Positions 1 to 9,191 are shown, numbered from the stretch's first letter. The stretch: 64,000 nt of DNA from Lachnospiraceae bacterium UBA3732 (GCA_002372545.1 DFHD01000045.1:1843-65842), one strand, 5' to 3'. The notes: a model not told the origin generated them from the letters alone. Translations and numbers: made by a program.

Positions 1-1509
1 CCCATCATGAATCCGGATATCGTGACGGCCATCGGCCTCATGATCCTCTTTTCCTCGATCATGATGACCAAGGGCTATCTGACCATGCTGCTGGCGCATA
101 TCGCGTTCTGTACACCTTATGTGATCACCAGCGTTTATCCAAAGGTCAGAAATCTGGATCCCAGCATTGCAGATGCGGCGCTGGACCTTGGCGCGACGCC
201 ATTTGAGGCGCTGACAAAGGTCATCCTGCCCATGCTGAAGGATGGGATCTACGCCGGCGTGCTGCTTTCCTTTACCATGTCGTTTGACGATTTCGTTATT
301 TCGTATTTTGTTACCGGTAACGGCGTGCAGAATATTTCCATCGTGGTCTATAACATGACCCGTCGGACCAATCCGACCATCAACGCCCTTTCCACCATTG
401 TGATCCTGGTGATCGTGCTGCTTCTGGCAGCATCCAAGATCATGCCTGCCGTTCTGAGAAGGAACATGAAGAAGGTGCTGGCGGGCTTTGGCATCCTTCT
501 GCTGCTTCTGATGGTCTTTACCGGAAGGTCCGGCTCCAAAAGAACGCTCAGAGTGTACAATGCAGGCGAATATGTGGACCCGGAAATGCTGGAGGCCTTT
601 GAAAAGGAATATGACTGCAAGGTCGTTTACGAGACCTTTGATTCGAATGAGAGCATGTATACCAAGCTGCAGAGCGGGGCGGAGTATGATATCCTGATTC
701 CTTCGGATTACATGATCGAGCGGCTGATTAAGGAGGAAGAGCTTCAGCCTGTGGACTGGAGCCAGATCACCAATAAGGATGGACTTGATCCGGCCGTTAT
801 GGGCTGGGACTACGATCCGGAGAATACCTATTCGGTTCCGTATTTCTGCGGAAGCGTGGGCATCCTGTACGATACCACAGTGGTGGATCCCGAGGATCTT
901 TCCCAGGGTTGGGAGCTTCTCCGTAACACGAAGTATAAAGGCAATATTTACATGTACGACTCCGAGCGGGATTCCTTTATGATCGCGCTGAAGGCGCTGG
1001 GCTACTCCATGAATACCACCGATGAGGAGGAAATCAAGGAGGCATACCAGTGGCTCATTGACCAGCGGAATACCATGAATGTGGTATATGCAGGCGATGA
1101 TGTAATGGATAATATGATCTCCGGCAACAAGGCTCTTGCGGTGGTATATTCCGGCGATGGGGCGTACATCATGGCAGAGAATGAGAATATGGCTTATTTT
1201 GAGCCGGAAGAAGGAACCAATATGTGGTGCGACGCCATGGTCATGACAAAGGACTGCGATGACCGTGATCTGGCCGAGGCTTTTATGAACTATATGATCT
1301 CGGAAGAGGTGGCGGAGGCGAATTCCATCTACGTTGGTTACACCTCTCCGGTAAAGAGTGTGGCAGAGAATCTGGCGGAGACGGAATTCGAAGGAATCAA
1401 TGCTTACGTACCCGGCTTTGACGGACCGGAAAATGAAGTGTTCCGTTATCAGGATATGAAGCTGAAACAGCTGTTTGCGGATTACTGGACAAAGGTAAAG
1501 GCGTATTAA
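1..1509 (+). CDS. potCD: Spermidine/putrescine ABC transporter permease-substrate-binding fusion (PotC-PotD), 5' partial
   Basis: The reading frame is open at the left edge, so the N-terminus is missing. The first ~155 visible residues are the end of a PotC-type membrane permease, with the cytoplasmic EAA-type loop (AALDLGATPFEALTKVILP) that contacts the ATPase. After one more hydrophobic segment (about residues 158-172, counting from the ATG at 7) comes a complete PotD-like extracellular polyamine-binding domain starting near LRVYNAGEYVDPEML. In Gram-negatives these are separate proteins; here the receptor is tethered to the permease, a known arrangement in Firmicutes. The rest of the operon (potA, potB) would lie to the left. 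The stop codon abuts the ATG of the next gene. Family assignment is strong; polyamine specificity is inferred from family. Confidence 0.93.
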   Translation, partial: PIMNPDIVTAIGLMILFSSIMMTKGYLTMLLAHIAFCTPYVITSVYPKVRNLDPSIADAALDLGATPFEALTKVILPMLKDGIYAGVLLSFTMSFDDFVISYFVTGNGVQNISIVVYNMTRRTNPTINALSTIVILVIVLLLAASKIMPAVLRRNMKKVLAGFGILLLLLMVFTGRSGSKRTLRVYNAGEYVDPEMLEAFEKEYDCKVVYETFDSNESMYTKLQSGAEYDILIPSDYMIERLIKEEELQPVDWSQITNKDGLDPAVMGWDYDPENTYSVPYFCGSVGILYDTTVVDPEDLSQGWELLRNTKYKGNIYMYDSERDSFMIALKALGYSMNTTDEEEIKEAYQWLIDQRNTMNVVYAGDDVMDNMISGNKALAVVYSGDGAYIMAENENMAYFEPEEGTNMWCDAMVMTKDCDDRDLAEAFMNYMISEEVAEANSIYVGYTSPVKSVAENLAETEFEGINAYVPGFDGPENEVFRYQDMKLKQLFADYWTKVKAY

Positions 1510-2367
1510 ATGATCCATATCGTTTATGTTGTGCATAATGCCCATCCGGCGGATGCGGCCTCGCTCCCTGTTTTTCTTTCCTGGAAAAGAAAGCATCCGG
1601 GCAAGGTCGGTATTCTTGCCGCAGATAATTCCGACAGGGACTATAAGGCTGCCCATCCGGTAGATACACCGGCGAAGAGGAAGAGTGCGGCTGCGTTTTT
1701 CAACGAGGTGGAATATCTGGATACCGGAGATAACCCCGGACTTCCGGCAGCCTACAATCAGGCAATGAAAAAAATCCTGCAGAAGGATTCCGGAGCCTGG
1801 ATCATGATGGCGGATGAGGATACGGTCTTTCCGGAGGAATATCTGGAAAAGGCGCTTCAGGTGCTTGCCTCGCCGCCGGAGGGACTCACGTTTATGACCG
1901 GGCTCATCCGTTCCGGCGGGAGACCCATGTCTCCGACAAAGGGCTATCACAGGAAGACACTCCCCTCGCATTATGTGGAAAAGGCAGGGCATTACCGGAA
2001 CATCTTCTGCATCAACAGCGGCCTTATCATTTCCGGCAGGGAGCTGGAGGCGGTCGGGGGATATGATGAGGATTACTTCCTGGATATGACCGACCATGAC
2101 CTCATGGAGAGGCTTTCCTCTGCGGGAAAGAATAATGCGGTAGTTCTTCCGGTCACAGTGGAGCAGCAGTTTTCCGGCAGGAGCAGTCTCAGCCTGGAAG
2201 CGCAGAAAAAACGGTTCGGGATTTACAAGAAGGATTATACGACCTTTTGCAGAAAGCACGGGAAATCCGGGCTTTACTGCAGGACGGAGATCGCGAAGCG
2301 CTGGCTGATGCTTTATTCCAAATATGCCGTATGCAAGGCGGGCGGCAGGAATCCGGATGCCCAATGA
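1510..2367 (+). CDS. Family 2 glycosyltransferase (rhamnosyltransferase-like)
   Basis: A 285-residue cytosolic protein with the layout of GT-A fold, family 2 glycosyltransferases. It has an N-terminal nucleotide-binding beta-alpha start, the segment GDNPGLPAAYNQAM typical of rhamnosyltransferase-like members, and an acidic metal-binding motif ADEDT near residue 100. A later CINSGLIISGRELEAVGGYDE...DHDL segment matches the acceptor-site region of the family. It probably transfers a nucleotide-activated sugar onto a cell-surface polysaccharide or glycolipid; donor and acceptor cannot be read from sequence. The ATG directly follows the stop of potCD, suggesting co-transcription or translational coupling, but no functional link to polyamine uptake is evident. 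A good promoter follows within 40 bp, so it is probably the last gene of its unit. Confidence 0.8.
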   Translation: MIHIVYVVHNAHPADAASLPVFLSWKRKHPGKVGILAADNSDRDYKAAHPVDTPAKRKSAAAFFNEVEYLDTGDNPGLPAAYNQAMKKILQKDSGAWIMMADEDTVFPEEYLEKALQVLASPPEGLTFMTGLIRSGGRPMSPTKGYHRKTLPSHYVEKAGHYRNIFCINSGLIISGRELEAVGGYDEDYFLDMTDHDLMERLSSAGKNNAVVLPVTVEQQFSGRSSLSLEAQKKRFGIYKKDYTTFCRKHGKSGLYCRTEIAKRWLMLYSKYAVCKAGGRNPDAQ

Positions 2368-2405
2368 TCAGCCGTATAGTGAGCGCATTGAGGCTTCAGG
2401 AAAGG

Positions 2406-2434
2406 TTGAAAATAAAGTCATTTTTTGGTATGAT
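2406..2434 (+). promoter_or_regulatory. Sigma-A type promoter for the AI-2E permease operon
   Basis: TTGAAA (2406-2411), a 17-bp spacer and TATGAT (2429-2434). It lies about 85 bp upstream of the GTG start at 2518 in the only gap between the glycosyltransferase and the permease. Motif match only. Confidence 0.65.
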
Positions 2435-2517
2435 AGTGCATGGGTCAAGCTGCGCTTTGATTCCCCCGGCCACGGGAATAAGAATTACGCTAACGAATAT
2501 CACAAGGGGGCATATCG

Positions 2518-4014
2518 GTGGATCATAAAAAGTGGGACAAGGATGATGTGAACAGAGGTTATATCCTCACTATTTCACTATGCGTCGTTGTCCTTTTTTC
2601 TGTTTTGATCGGAAAGATCGGTATCGTATTTCATTTTCTCGGCAGGTTTTTCAGCGCGCTGACGCCGATTCTGATCGGCTGTGTGATCGCATATCTTCTG
2701 ACGCCTGTCATGAATACGATCAAATTCTTTATCCTGAAGGGACTCAGGCATGTATTTAAGGATGCGAAGGAGAAAACCCTTTACCGCGTGGCGGTTGTTG
2801 TCAGTGTGTTCATTACCATCAGCCTGTTTCTCTTTCTTCTTTTCAGTTTCTTTGCCACGTTGATCCCGCAGCTTCGGGACAGCGTGGTGCAGCTCTATGA
2901 AAAGGTGCCGGATTATATCAAGACGGCGAGAGACTGGGTTGCCAAGGTCTTTAAGAATAATCCGCAGTTCGATAAGCTGGTGGGCAACTCCCTTTCCAAT
3001 CTGGAGGTGAGCCTCAGCGATGTACTGAAGAATAAGCTTCTGCCCAATATGGATACGGTCATCGCGACCATTTCTTCCGGGATCATCGGCGGTATCCGGT
3101 TCATTCTGGATTTTCTGATCGGTGTGATCGTAGCGGTTTATATTCTGGGAAGCAAGGATGAGCTTTCCGCGCAGGGAAAAAAGCTGATCTTTACCTGCTT
3201 CAATAAAAAGCGCGGAACCAGGATACTTTCGGCGCTGGATTATATCAACGGCGTGTTCGGCGGCTTCATCAACGGCAAGATCGTGGATTCCATCATCATC
3301 GGCATCCTCTGCTATATTTTCTGCAGTATCGTATCCATGCCCTACACCATGCTGGTCAGCGTCATCATCGGCGTGACGAATATCATACCCTTCTTCGGTC
3401 CTTTCATCGGGGCGGTACCCAGTGCCATCCTGATCCTTGTAGATGAGCCGAAGATGTGTCTCATTTTTGTGATCTTTATCATCATCCTCCAGCAGCTGGA
3501 TGGAAATGTGATCGGCCCGCTGATCCTGGGAGACTCTACCGGGCTTTCCGGACTCTGGGTTCTCTTTGCCATCCTGGTTGGTGGAAATATGTTCGGCTTT
3601 ATCGGAATGATCGTCGGCGTGCCGGCCTTTGCCTGCATTTATACGCTGATGACGATCTTCCTCAGGAACGGACTGCAAAAGCGCGGGATCGCCAATGATA
3701 CCGAGGCGTTTGTACATCTCCGGGGCTTTGATGAAGATGGTGATCCTATTCTGATCGAAAGAAAGAAGCGGCTGACGGCAAAGCAGAGAATGAAAAATGC
3801 CAAAAAGCAGCATGTAGATAAGAGCCAGCTGGAGCATGAGCTGGCCAGAGAGGAAATCCAGCAGAAGAAAGAGGAAATCCAGCGGCTGGAGAAGGAGCTC
3901 CGGGAGCAGGAAAGACGGCTGGAACAGGAGGTAACTGCCGAAAAAACAGAGGCAGAGACGAAAACGGAGAAGGCGGTCGCCCGAAAGACCGGGTCGAAGA
4001 AAAAGGAGGATTAA
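2518..4014 (+). CDS. AI-2E family transporter (PerM/YdiK-like membrane protein)
   Basis: A 498-residue polytopic membrane protein of the UPF0118/AI-2E family. Transmembrane segments lie near residues 12-70, 85-115 and in a dense C-terminal block (about 190-380). That block holds the family-typical IIPFFGPFIGAVPSAIL and QQLDGNVIGPLILG motifs. Members export or release small molecules (AI-2 in some species, Na+/H+ exchange claimed in others), so the substrate here is unknown. The last ~90 residues are a charged Glu/Lys/Gln-rich coiled coil and basic tail that extend beyond the usual family length. The start is GTG, chosen because AAGGGGG at 2504-2510 sits 7 bp upstream. The next gene begins one base after the stop, implying an operon with the CbiT-like protein. 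Confidence 0.9.
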   Translation: MDHKKWDKDDVNRGYILTISLCVVVLFSVLIGKIGIVFHFLGRFFSALTPILIGCVIAYLLTPVMNTIKFFILKGLRHVFKDAKEKTLYRVAVVVSVFITISLFLFLLFSFFATLIPQLRDSVVQLYEKVPDYIKTARDWVAKVFKNNPQFDKLVGNSLSNLEVSLSDVLKNKLLPNMDTVIATISSGIIGGIRFILDFLIGVIVAVYILGSKDELSAQGKKLIFTCFNKKRGTRILSALDYINGVFGGFINGKIVDSIIIGILCYIFCSIVSMPYTMLVSVIIGVTNIIPFFGPFIGAVPSAILILVDEPKMCLIFVIFIIILQQLDGNVIGPLILGDSTGLSGLWVLFAILVGGNMFGFIGMIVGVPAFACIYTLMTIFLRNGLQKRGIANDTEAFVHLRGFDEDGDPILIERKKRLTAKQRMKNAKKQHVDKSQLEHELAREEIQQKKEEIQRLEKELREQERRLEQEVTAEKTEAETKTEKAVARKTGSKKKED

Positions 4015-4015
4015 A

Positions 4016-4924
4016 ATGGGAGATGTAAGAACAGCATATACAAATAAAGAGATGCTGCAGTGGACGGCGTATTTCTCGGATTATATGAATACCAGTCCGG
4101 AGAAGATCAAGCTGGTGAATATCTGTGGTAAGGAAAAAAATGTGATCCCTACCATTGAAACCCATAAGAGAGTCATGATCTTTGTGGATCAGAGCCATGA
4201 GAATATCTTTTATGAGCTATGGGAAAAGGGTCTGGGAGATTATGATGTATGGTTTGCCCAGGGACTGATGCCCAACGACAATATCAAAAAGGCAAAGGTT
4301 GTGGATTTTGTAAATCTGAAGATTTCCGTACCTTCGGTATTCTTTGTATTTAACGAAAATACAAGGGAGTCCTACCGCATCGGAATGAAAAACGAGTTCT
4401 TCAGCAAGGGTACGGTTAAGTATGTGGGAAATGAGATCCGGGCCGTGATCATGAGCATCCTCGGCGTGGATTCCCACGATACCATTGCCATTGTCAGCGG
4501 CGAGACCATCGTAATCGAGTCCGCCATCATTGCCAGCGAGGGAAATATTATTGCAGTAGAGCCCAATGCACAGGATCTTCGGACAATGGAAGAGAATGTC
4601 AATAAGTTCGGTTTACATAACGTAACGATCATTCCGGATCTTTCCGATGAATCACTGGAAAAGATCCAGACTCCCCGGTTATCCTTCATCGTGGCAACCA
4701 AATATCTGGAGCATGATATTGAAAGGCTGCTGAAAAAAAATCCGAAAATGCAGTTCGTGATCTATACGCTTGAACTGGATGTGCTCGCAGGCATCAAACA
4801 GATCTTTGAAAAGTACAATATCCAGGATATGGAGGTCACCCAGATCACCATTTCCAAGACGGATAAAAACAGCGTATTCGTTACTCAGCCTTCTCCCTGG
4901 CTGATCTCCGGAGAAGTGAGATAA
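4016..4924 (+). CDS. Orphan CbiE/CbiT-like (precorrin-6Y methylase-like) protein
   Basis: A 302-residue protein. The middle (about residues 100-150) resembles the end of the tetrapyrrole methylase CbiE, and FSKGTVKYVGNEIRAVIMSIL matches the CbiE-to-CbiT junction. Residues ~150-220 resemble CbiT, with a Rossmann pattern and the acidic strand end IIAVEPNAQDLRTMEENV followed by FGLHNVTIIP. The glycine-rich SAM loop is poor: VSGETIVIESAI stands where D-G-A-G-T-G is expected. The protein is shorter than CobL-type fusions (~400 residues), and no other cobalamin genes are nearby. It is probably a divergent or non-catalytic member whose real role is unknown. A strong AAGGAGG precedes the ATG, and it is coupled to the AI-2E permease by a 1-bp gap. 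Confidence 0.6.
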   Translation: MGDVRTAYTNKEMLQWTAYFSDYMNTSPEKIKLVNICGKEKNVIPTIETHKRVMIFVDQSHENIFYELWEKGLGDYDVWFAQGLMPNDNIKKAKVVDFVNLKISVPSVFFVFNENTRESYRIGMKNEFFSKGTVKYVGNEIRAVIMSILGVDSHDTIAIVSGETIVIESAIIASEGNIIAVEPNAQDLRTMEENVNKFGLHNVTIIPDLSDESLEKIQTPRLSFIVATKYLEHDIERLLKKNPKMQFVIYTLELDVLAGIKQIFEKYNIQDMEVTQITISKTDKNSVFVTQPSPWLISGEVR

Positions 4925-5022
4925 AAAAGTATTACGTGTACAGACATCACGAATGTTTTTGAATTGCCTGTGGTACAGTTACGCAAATAAATTCAGATAG
5001 AAAACCCGAAAAGGAGCAGGAA

Positions 5023-7458
5023 ATGAAGCAATATGAGCATAAGCTGATCGAAGCGAAATGGACGAAAAAATGGGAGGAAAAGCCCATTAATGTGAACGAT
5101 GGGAAGAAGGACAAGTATTACTGTCTGGATATGTTTCCCTATCCCTCAGCCAACGGACTGCATGTCGGCCATTGGAGAGGATATGTGATCTCCGATGTAT
5201 GGAGCCGCTACCAGATGATGCATGGAAAGTATGTGATCCATCCGATGGGCTGGGATGCCTTCGGCCTTCCGGCGGAGAACTTTGCCATCAAGAATGGTGT
5301 GCATCCTGCAATCTCCACCGCATCCAATGTAGCAAACATCAAACGCCAGATCAAGCAGATCGCTGCGATCTACGATTGGGATATGGAGGTAAATACCACG
5401 GATCCGGATTACTATAAGTGGACCCAGTGGATCTTCGTGCAGATGTTCAAAAACGGTCTGGCTTATGAGAAGGAGATGCCCATTAACTGGTGTCCCTCCT
5501 GCAAGACCGGTCTGGCCAATGAAGAGGTGAAGGAAGGAAAGTGCGAGCGCTGCGGCGCCGATGTGACCAAGAAGAATCTCCGCCAGTGGATGCTGAAGAT
5601 CACGGCATACGCAGAGCGGCTTCTGCAGGATCTGGATAAGCTGGATTGGCCGGAAAAGGTCAAGAAGATGCAGGCGGAGTGGATCGGTAAGTCCCAGGGT
5701 GCTGAGGTGAATTTCCCGGTTGACGGCCGTGATGAGGTGATCACGGTTTATACCACAAGACCCGATACCCTTTACGGCGCAACATTTATGGTTCTTGCTC
5801 CCGAATCCGAGCTTGCGGCGAATATGTACACGCCGGAGACAGAGAAGGCGGTTAAGGACTATATTTACCAGACATCTCTCAAGTCCTCCATCGACCGTAT
5901 GGCGGATAAGGAGAAGACCGGCGTATTCACCGGCTGCTATGCCATCAATCCCCTGAACGGGGCAAAGACACCGATCTGGCTGTCTGATTATGTTCTTGCT
6001 GATTATGGTACCGGTGCGATCATGTGCGTGCCGGCTCATGACGACAGAGACTTTGAATTTGCAAAGAAGTTCGGCCTTCCCATTGTGCAGGTAATTGCGC
6101 CCACGCTTCAGGATGTGCAGGACGGAAATGAGATGACAGAGGCGTATACAGCTGCTTCCGGTGTTATGGTGAATTCCGGCGAGTGGAACGGTATGGAGTC
6201 TGCTGTGCTGAAGAAGGAGGCTCCCCGGATCATCGAGGAGAAGGGCTTTGGTAAGGCAACGACCAACTATAAGCTTCGTGACTGGGTATTCTCCAGACAG
6301 CGTTACTGGGGCGAACCCATTCCGATCGTTCACTGCGAGAAGTGCGGCTGCGTGGCTGTTCCCGAGGAGGAGCTGCCTCTCAGACTTCCTGAGGTGGAAA
6401 AGTATGAACCGACTGGTACCGGCGAATCACCGCTGGCGGCCATTACCGACTGGGTAAACTGCAAGTGTCCGAAATGCGGCGGCCCCGGAAAGCGGGAGAC
6501 CAATACCATGCCACAGTGGGCCGGCTCTTCCTGGTACTTCCTCCGGTATGTGGATGTACATAATACAGAGGAGCTGGTATCCAGAGAGAAAGCAGACCGG
6601 TATCTGCCGGTAGATATGTATATCGGCGGCGTTGAGCATGCGGTCCTTCACCTGCTGTATTCCCGGTTCTGGACCAAGTTCCTGTATGATATCGGCGTGG
6701 TCGGCTTTGATGAGCCCTTTAAGAAGCTCTTTAACCAGGGCATGATCTGCGGACGCGACCGCGTGACCGGCAAGCCGACCAAGATGAGTAAATCTCTGGG
6801 GAATATTGTCAGTCCGGATGATATCGTAGAGCGCTACGGCTGCGATACCCTGCGTCTGTATGAGCTTTTTGTCGGCCCTCCGGAAGCGGATGCCATCTGG
6901 GATGATGCGGGCATTGACGGTATTTTCCGTTTCCTCCGCCGCTTCTACGGCATGGTGAACGAGAATGCGGAGAAGGACGCAGAGGAGACGCCCGAGCTTC
7001 TTCGTCTGCGTCACGGTCTTATTAAGGATGTAACCGAACGTCTGCAGAGCTTCAATCTGAATACAGTCATTTCCGCATTTATGGAATATAACAACAAGTT
7101 TATGGATCTGACTAGGACAACCGGCGTGGACCGGGAAACCCTGAAGACGGCTGTTCGTCTGATCGCACCCTTTGCACCTCACATTGGCGAGGAGCTCTGG
7201 GAGGTGCTTGGCGGTACGGATTCCGTATTCCATGAGGCGTGGCCGGAGTTTGATGCTGCGCATTTTATGGCCGATACCATGAAGCTGCCCGTACAGGTTT
7301 CCGGAAAGACCAGGCTGACCATTGATGTTCCCGCAGATGCAAGCCAGGAGGAGATCTTTAAACTGGCGAAGGAAGCACTGGGTGACCGTCTGGCCGGTAA
7401 GACCATAGTGAAGGAAATCTATGTGCCGAAACGGATCGTGAATATTGTAGCAAAATAA
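5023..7458 (+). CDS. leuS: Leucyl-tRNA synthetase
   Basis: An 811-residue class I aminoacyl-tRNA synthetase that charges tRNA-Leu in the cytosol. The ATP-binding HIGH motif is HVGH at residues 47-50 and the second signature KMSKS is at residues 587-591. A zinc-type Cys cluster (NWCPSCK...KCERCGAD) lies near residue 150. The CP1 editing domain carries TTRPDTLYG and, further on, GTGAIMCVPAHDDRD with the conserved Asp needed to hydrolyse mischarged tRNA. The tryptophan-rich FGLPAENFA and the C-terminal anticodon-binding region are complete. Length is normal. An AAGGAGCAGG sequence precedes the ATG. The 98-bp gap upstream shows no T-box leader, so control by uncharged tRNA is not apparent. Confidence 0.98.
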   Translation: MKQYEHKLIEAKWTKKWEEKPINVNDGKKDKYYCLDMFPYPSANGLHVGHWRGYVISDVWSRYQMMHGKYVIHPMGWDAFGLPAENFAIKNGVHPAISTASNVANIKRQIKQIAAIYDWDMEVNTTDPDYYKWTQWIFVQMFKNGLAYEKEMPINWCPSCKTGLANEEVKEGKCERCGADVTKKNLRQWMLKITAYAERLLQDLDKLDWPEKVKKMQAEWIGKSQGAEVNFPVDGRDEVITVYTTRPDTLYGATFMVLAPESELAANMYTPETEKAVKDYIYQTSLKSSIDRMADKEKTGVFTGCYAINPLNGAKTPIWLSDYVLADYGTGAIMCVPAHDDRDFEFAKKFGLPIVQVIAPTLQDVQDGNEMTEAYTAASGVMVNSGEWNGMESAVLKKEAPRIIEEKGFGKATTNYKLRDWVFSRQRYWGEPIPIVHCEKCGCVAVPEEELPLRLPEVEKYEPTGTGESPLAAITDWVNCKCPKCGGPGKRETNTMPQWAGSSWYFLRYVDVHNTEELVSREKADRYLPVDMYIGGVEHAVLHLLYSRFWTKFLYDIGVVGFDEPFKKLFNQGMICGRDRVTGKPTKMSKSLGNIVSPDDIVERYGCDTLRLYELFVGPPEADAIWDDAGIDGIFRFLRRFYGMVNENAEKDAEETPELLRLRHGLIKDVTERLQSFNLNTVISAFMEYNNKFMDLTRTTGVDRETLKTAVRLIAPFAPHIGEELWEVLGGTDSVFHEAWPEFDAAHFMADTMKLPVQVSGKTRLTIDVPADASQEEIFKLAKEALGDRLAGKTIVKEIYVPKRIVNIVAK

Positions 7459-7465
7459 AAAGGTT

Positions 7466-7489
7466 TCCCCCGGCTGAGAGGCCGGGGGA
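7466..7489 (+). terminator. GC-rich hairpin after leuS
   Basis: A 9-bp perfect stem TCCCCCGGC / GCCGGGGGA with a 6-nt loop directly after the leuS stop. No uridine tract follows on the + strand, so it may be a processing or attenuation hairpin rather than a full terminator. The next gene starts 17 bp later. Confidence 0.4.
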
Positions 7490-7505
7490 CAGTTATCATA
7501 AGCAT

Positions 7506-8432
7506 ATGGGAAAAAGACCATTTCAACGGATATTACTCAGAAATCTGGTCCTCATCACCCTTCCGTTATCGTTTTTCCTTCTTGCGCTTGCTCTGCTCGC
7601 GGGAGTTCTTCTCGGCCACCCCGGGTGGCGGGTGATCAGCGCTGACGGCGCCGAGCAGGCGGTAAATCTTTACCAGCAGGGGGAAAAGAATGTCAGCCTT
7701 CCCTGCGGCGGCCTTGTCCCCTCGGGTATGGTGTATGAAGCGGACGGAAAGGAGAAGGGGGTCTATTTCTATGAACTAAAAAACAGGACGGTATATCTTT
7801 ATCTTTTGCCGGATTCCCTGTATGAACATACTGCGGCAGAGGATTACCGTCTTCCGGAGAGTATTCACGTGACCTTTAGAGAAGATGCGTCTGCGGCCTC
7901 GCTTCTGGAAAGTGATTATGCCGAAAATCTGGGAGTGCCCGCTTCGGCTACGGAAGGCCTGGTTTCTCCGGTTGTTTTTGATGCGCTGCATTATCCGGGA
8001 AGAGAAATAGGTCTGCTTCGCTTCCTTAAAACAACAGCCCAGATCGCCGGTTCGGCTCTGTTTGTTTATCTGATCCTTGTGATCGTTTTTCCGGGTCTGA
8101 ATATCCTGAACCTTCGCTACCGGCGTATGGGCTACGCCCTGGATAGTCTTGACCGTGAGCTTCGGGATGATCTGGATTTTTATAATGGCAGAGCAGCCGT
8201 TACCGGTAGTCTGATCCTGCGCATATCCTTTCCGAAGATATGGATCATGAGGCGGGATGAGCTTAGAGAGGTAACGACTAAGTCCCGAAAGAAGAATAGT
8301 GGCAGGGTATATTTTTGCGGATTCAGTGACGGAAACGGTCATTCCCTTTCCCTTCCCCTCAGAAATAAAGAGGAGCAAAGCCTTTTGATGGAGCTCGTTA
8401 CCGGCCCGGAAGAGGAGGAAGAGAGCGAGTGA
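7506..8432 (+). CDS. Hypothetical two-pass membrane protein
   Basis: A 308-residue protein not recognised as a named family. It has one transmembrane helix near residues 12-35 (LVLITLPLSFFLLALALLAGVLLG) and a second near 178-200 (IAGSALFVYLILVIVFPGL). They enclose an extracellular domain of about 140 residues and precede a cytosolic C-terminal domain of about 105 residues that ends in a Glu-rich tail. This topology is that of an anchored sensor or envelope protein, but no catalytic motif is visible. No clear Shine-Dalgarno sequence precedes the ATG, and it may be read from the leuS transcript past the hairpin at 7466-7489. It ends at a bidirectional terminator shared with the convergent gene downstream. 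Confidence 0.65.
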   Translation: MGKRPFQRILLRNLVLITLPLSFFLLALALLAGVLLGHPGWRVISADGAEQAVNLYQQGEKNVSLPCGGLVPSGMVYEADGKEKGVYFYELKNRTVYLYLLPDSLYEHTAAEDYRLPESIHVTFREDASAASLLESDYAENLGVPASATEGLVSPVVFDALHYPGREIGLLRFLKTTAQIAGSALFVYLILVIVFPGLNILNLRYRRMGYALDSLDRELRDDLDFYNGRAAVTGSLILRISFPKIWIMRRDELREVTTKSRKKNSGRVYFCGFSDGNGHSLSLPLRNKEEQSLLMELVTGPEEEEESE

Positions 8433-8505
8433 TTTCTGAAAGTACATTGTTTATTGAACAGGGTAAATTGACGATCTTGCCTTATGACCGGCATGCCCCG
8501 GACAC

Positions 8506-8540
8506 AAAAAAACAGGAGGATCAAATCCTCCTGTTTTTTT
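8506..8540. terminator. Bidirectional intrinsic terminator
   Basis: An 8-bp stem CAGGAGGA / TCCTCCTG with a 5-nt loop, flanked by A7 on the left and T7 on the right, so it works in both directions. It sits between two convergent genes and ends both transcripts. Confidence 0.9.
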
Positions 8541-8585
8541 GTGCGGAACGAGTCCGGCGTATTGGTTTTTTGTCTGCATGAAGGT

Positions 8586-9071
8586 TTAGTCGAGGACAAC
8601 GTCCAGCTTGTCGGCAGCGGCCTCTACTGCATCAGCGGCGGCATCTTTGGCTTCTTCAGCTTTATCGGCAACAGTCTCAGCCTTATCGGCAACAGCCTCA
8701 GCGGCTTCTTCAGCCTTGTCGGCAGGAGCTTCAGCGGCCTCTTCATCATCTGCAAGCGGAACGTAGTCGCGGGAGATTTCGGCCTCCTCGTCCAGAATGA
8801 TCTCGTCGTTATCGAAATCGTCCTCGTCCTTCTTCATGGAATCCATAGCCTTATTCTTTAAATCCACAGCCTTGGTCTTCAGCTCGGCAGCTTTTGTCTT
8901 TGCTGTCTCGGTTGCCTTGGAAACCTTGGAATCTACATCATATTTCTCGTTCAGGTTCTGATAGGTCTTTGTGCCGCGGATCTGATCCTTGAAAAAGTAG
9001 CATGCACCTGCGGCAACGGCTGCAGCTGCAGAAAATGTAACGAGTCCCCCGAAAAATGAATGCTTTGCCAT
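8586..9071 (-). CDS. Membrane-anchored acidic coiled-coil protein (YtxH/LEA-like)
   Basis: A 161-residue protein with an N-terminal hydrophobic segment rich in Ala and Gly (about residues 8-26). A Lys/Ala amphipathic region follows, with repeating TKAAELKTKAVDLKNKA units. The rest is a very acidic, Ala-rich tail with repeats of the type AEEAAEAVADKAETVADKAEEA. Composition and 11-residue-like periodicity resemble late-embryogenesis-abundant or apolipoprotein-like stress proteins and bacterial YtxH proteins. No enzyme motif is present. It probably lies on the inner face of the membrane with a long disordered or helical tail. It is monocistronic, with a promoter at 9119-9147 and an AAGGGG ribosome site just before the start. 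Confidence 0.75.
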   Translation of the reverse strand: MAKHSFFGGLVTFSAAAAVAAGACYFFKDQIRGTKTYQNLNEKYDVDSKVSKATETAKTKAAELKTKAVDLKNKAMDSMKKDEDDFDNDEIILDEEAEISRDYVPLADDEEAAEAPADKAEEAAEAVADKAETVADKAEEAKDAAADAVEAAADKLDVVLD

Positions 9072-9118
9072 TGTTATACCCCTTTTCTTAAAGATTTTTG
9101 AAGAATTTCAATAAAAAT

Positions 9119-9147
9119 ATTTTAATACGCACAGGATAAAAAATCAA
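9119..9147 (-). promoter_or_regulatory. Promoter for the acidic coiled-coil gene
   Basis: Read on the - strand: TTGATT (9142-9147), 17-bp spacer, TAAAAT (9119-9124). It lies 50 bp upstream of the start at 9071 and is divergent from the promoter at 9163-9191. Confidence 0.65.
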
Positions 9148-9162
9148 GACGTAACCGTAAAC

Positions 9163-9191
9163 TTGCGACAAAAATTGCAATGTGGTAAAAT
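9163..9191 (+). promoter_or_regulatory. Promoter for the small membrane protein and MutS-like operon
   Basis: TTGCGA (9163-9168), 17-bp spacer, TAAAAT (9186-9191), with TGTGG just before the -10. The expected start of transcription near 9198 rules out the in-frame GTG at 9182 as translation start of the next gene. Confidence 0.65.

Noticed and set aside
2578..3837. A 419-codon frame on the - strand opposite the AI-2E permease
   Set aside because: Antisense of a membrane protein gene, giving a charged His/Asp-rich product typical of shadows.
4925..5022. T-box leader for leuS
   Set aside because: The gap is under 100 bp and lacks the T-box consensus, specifier stem and terminator.
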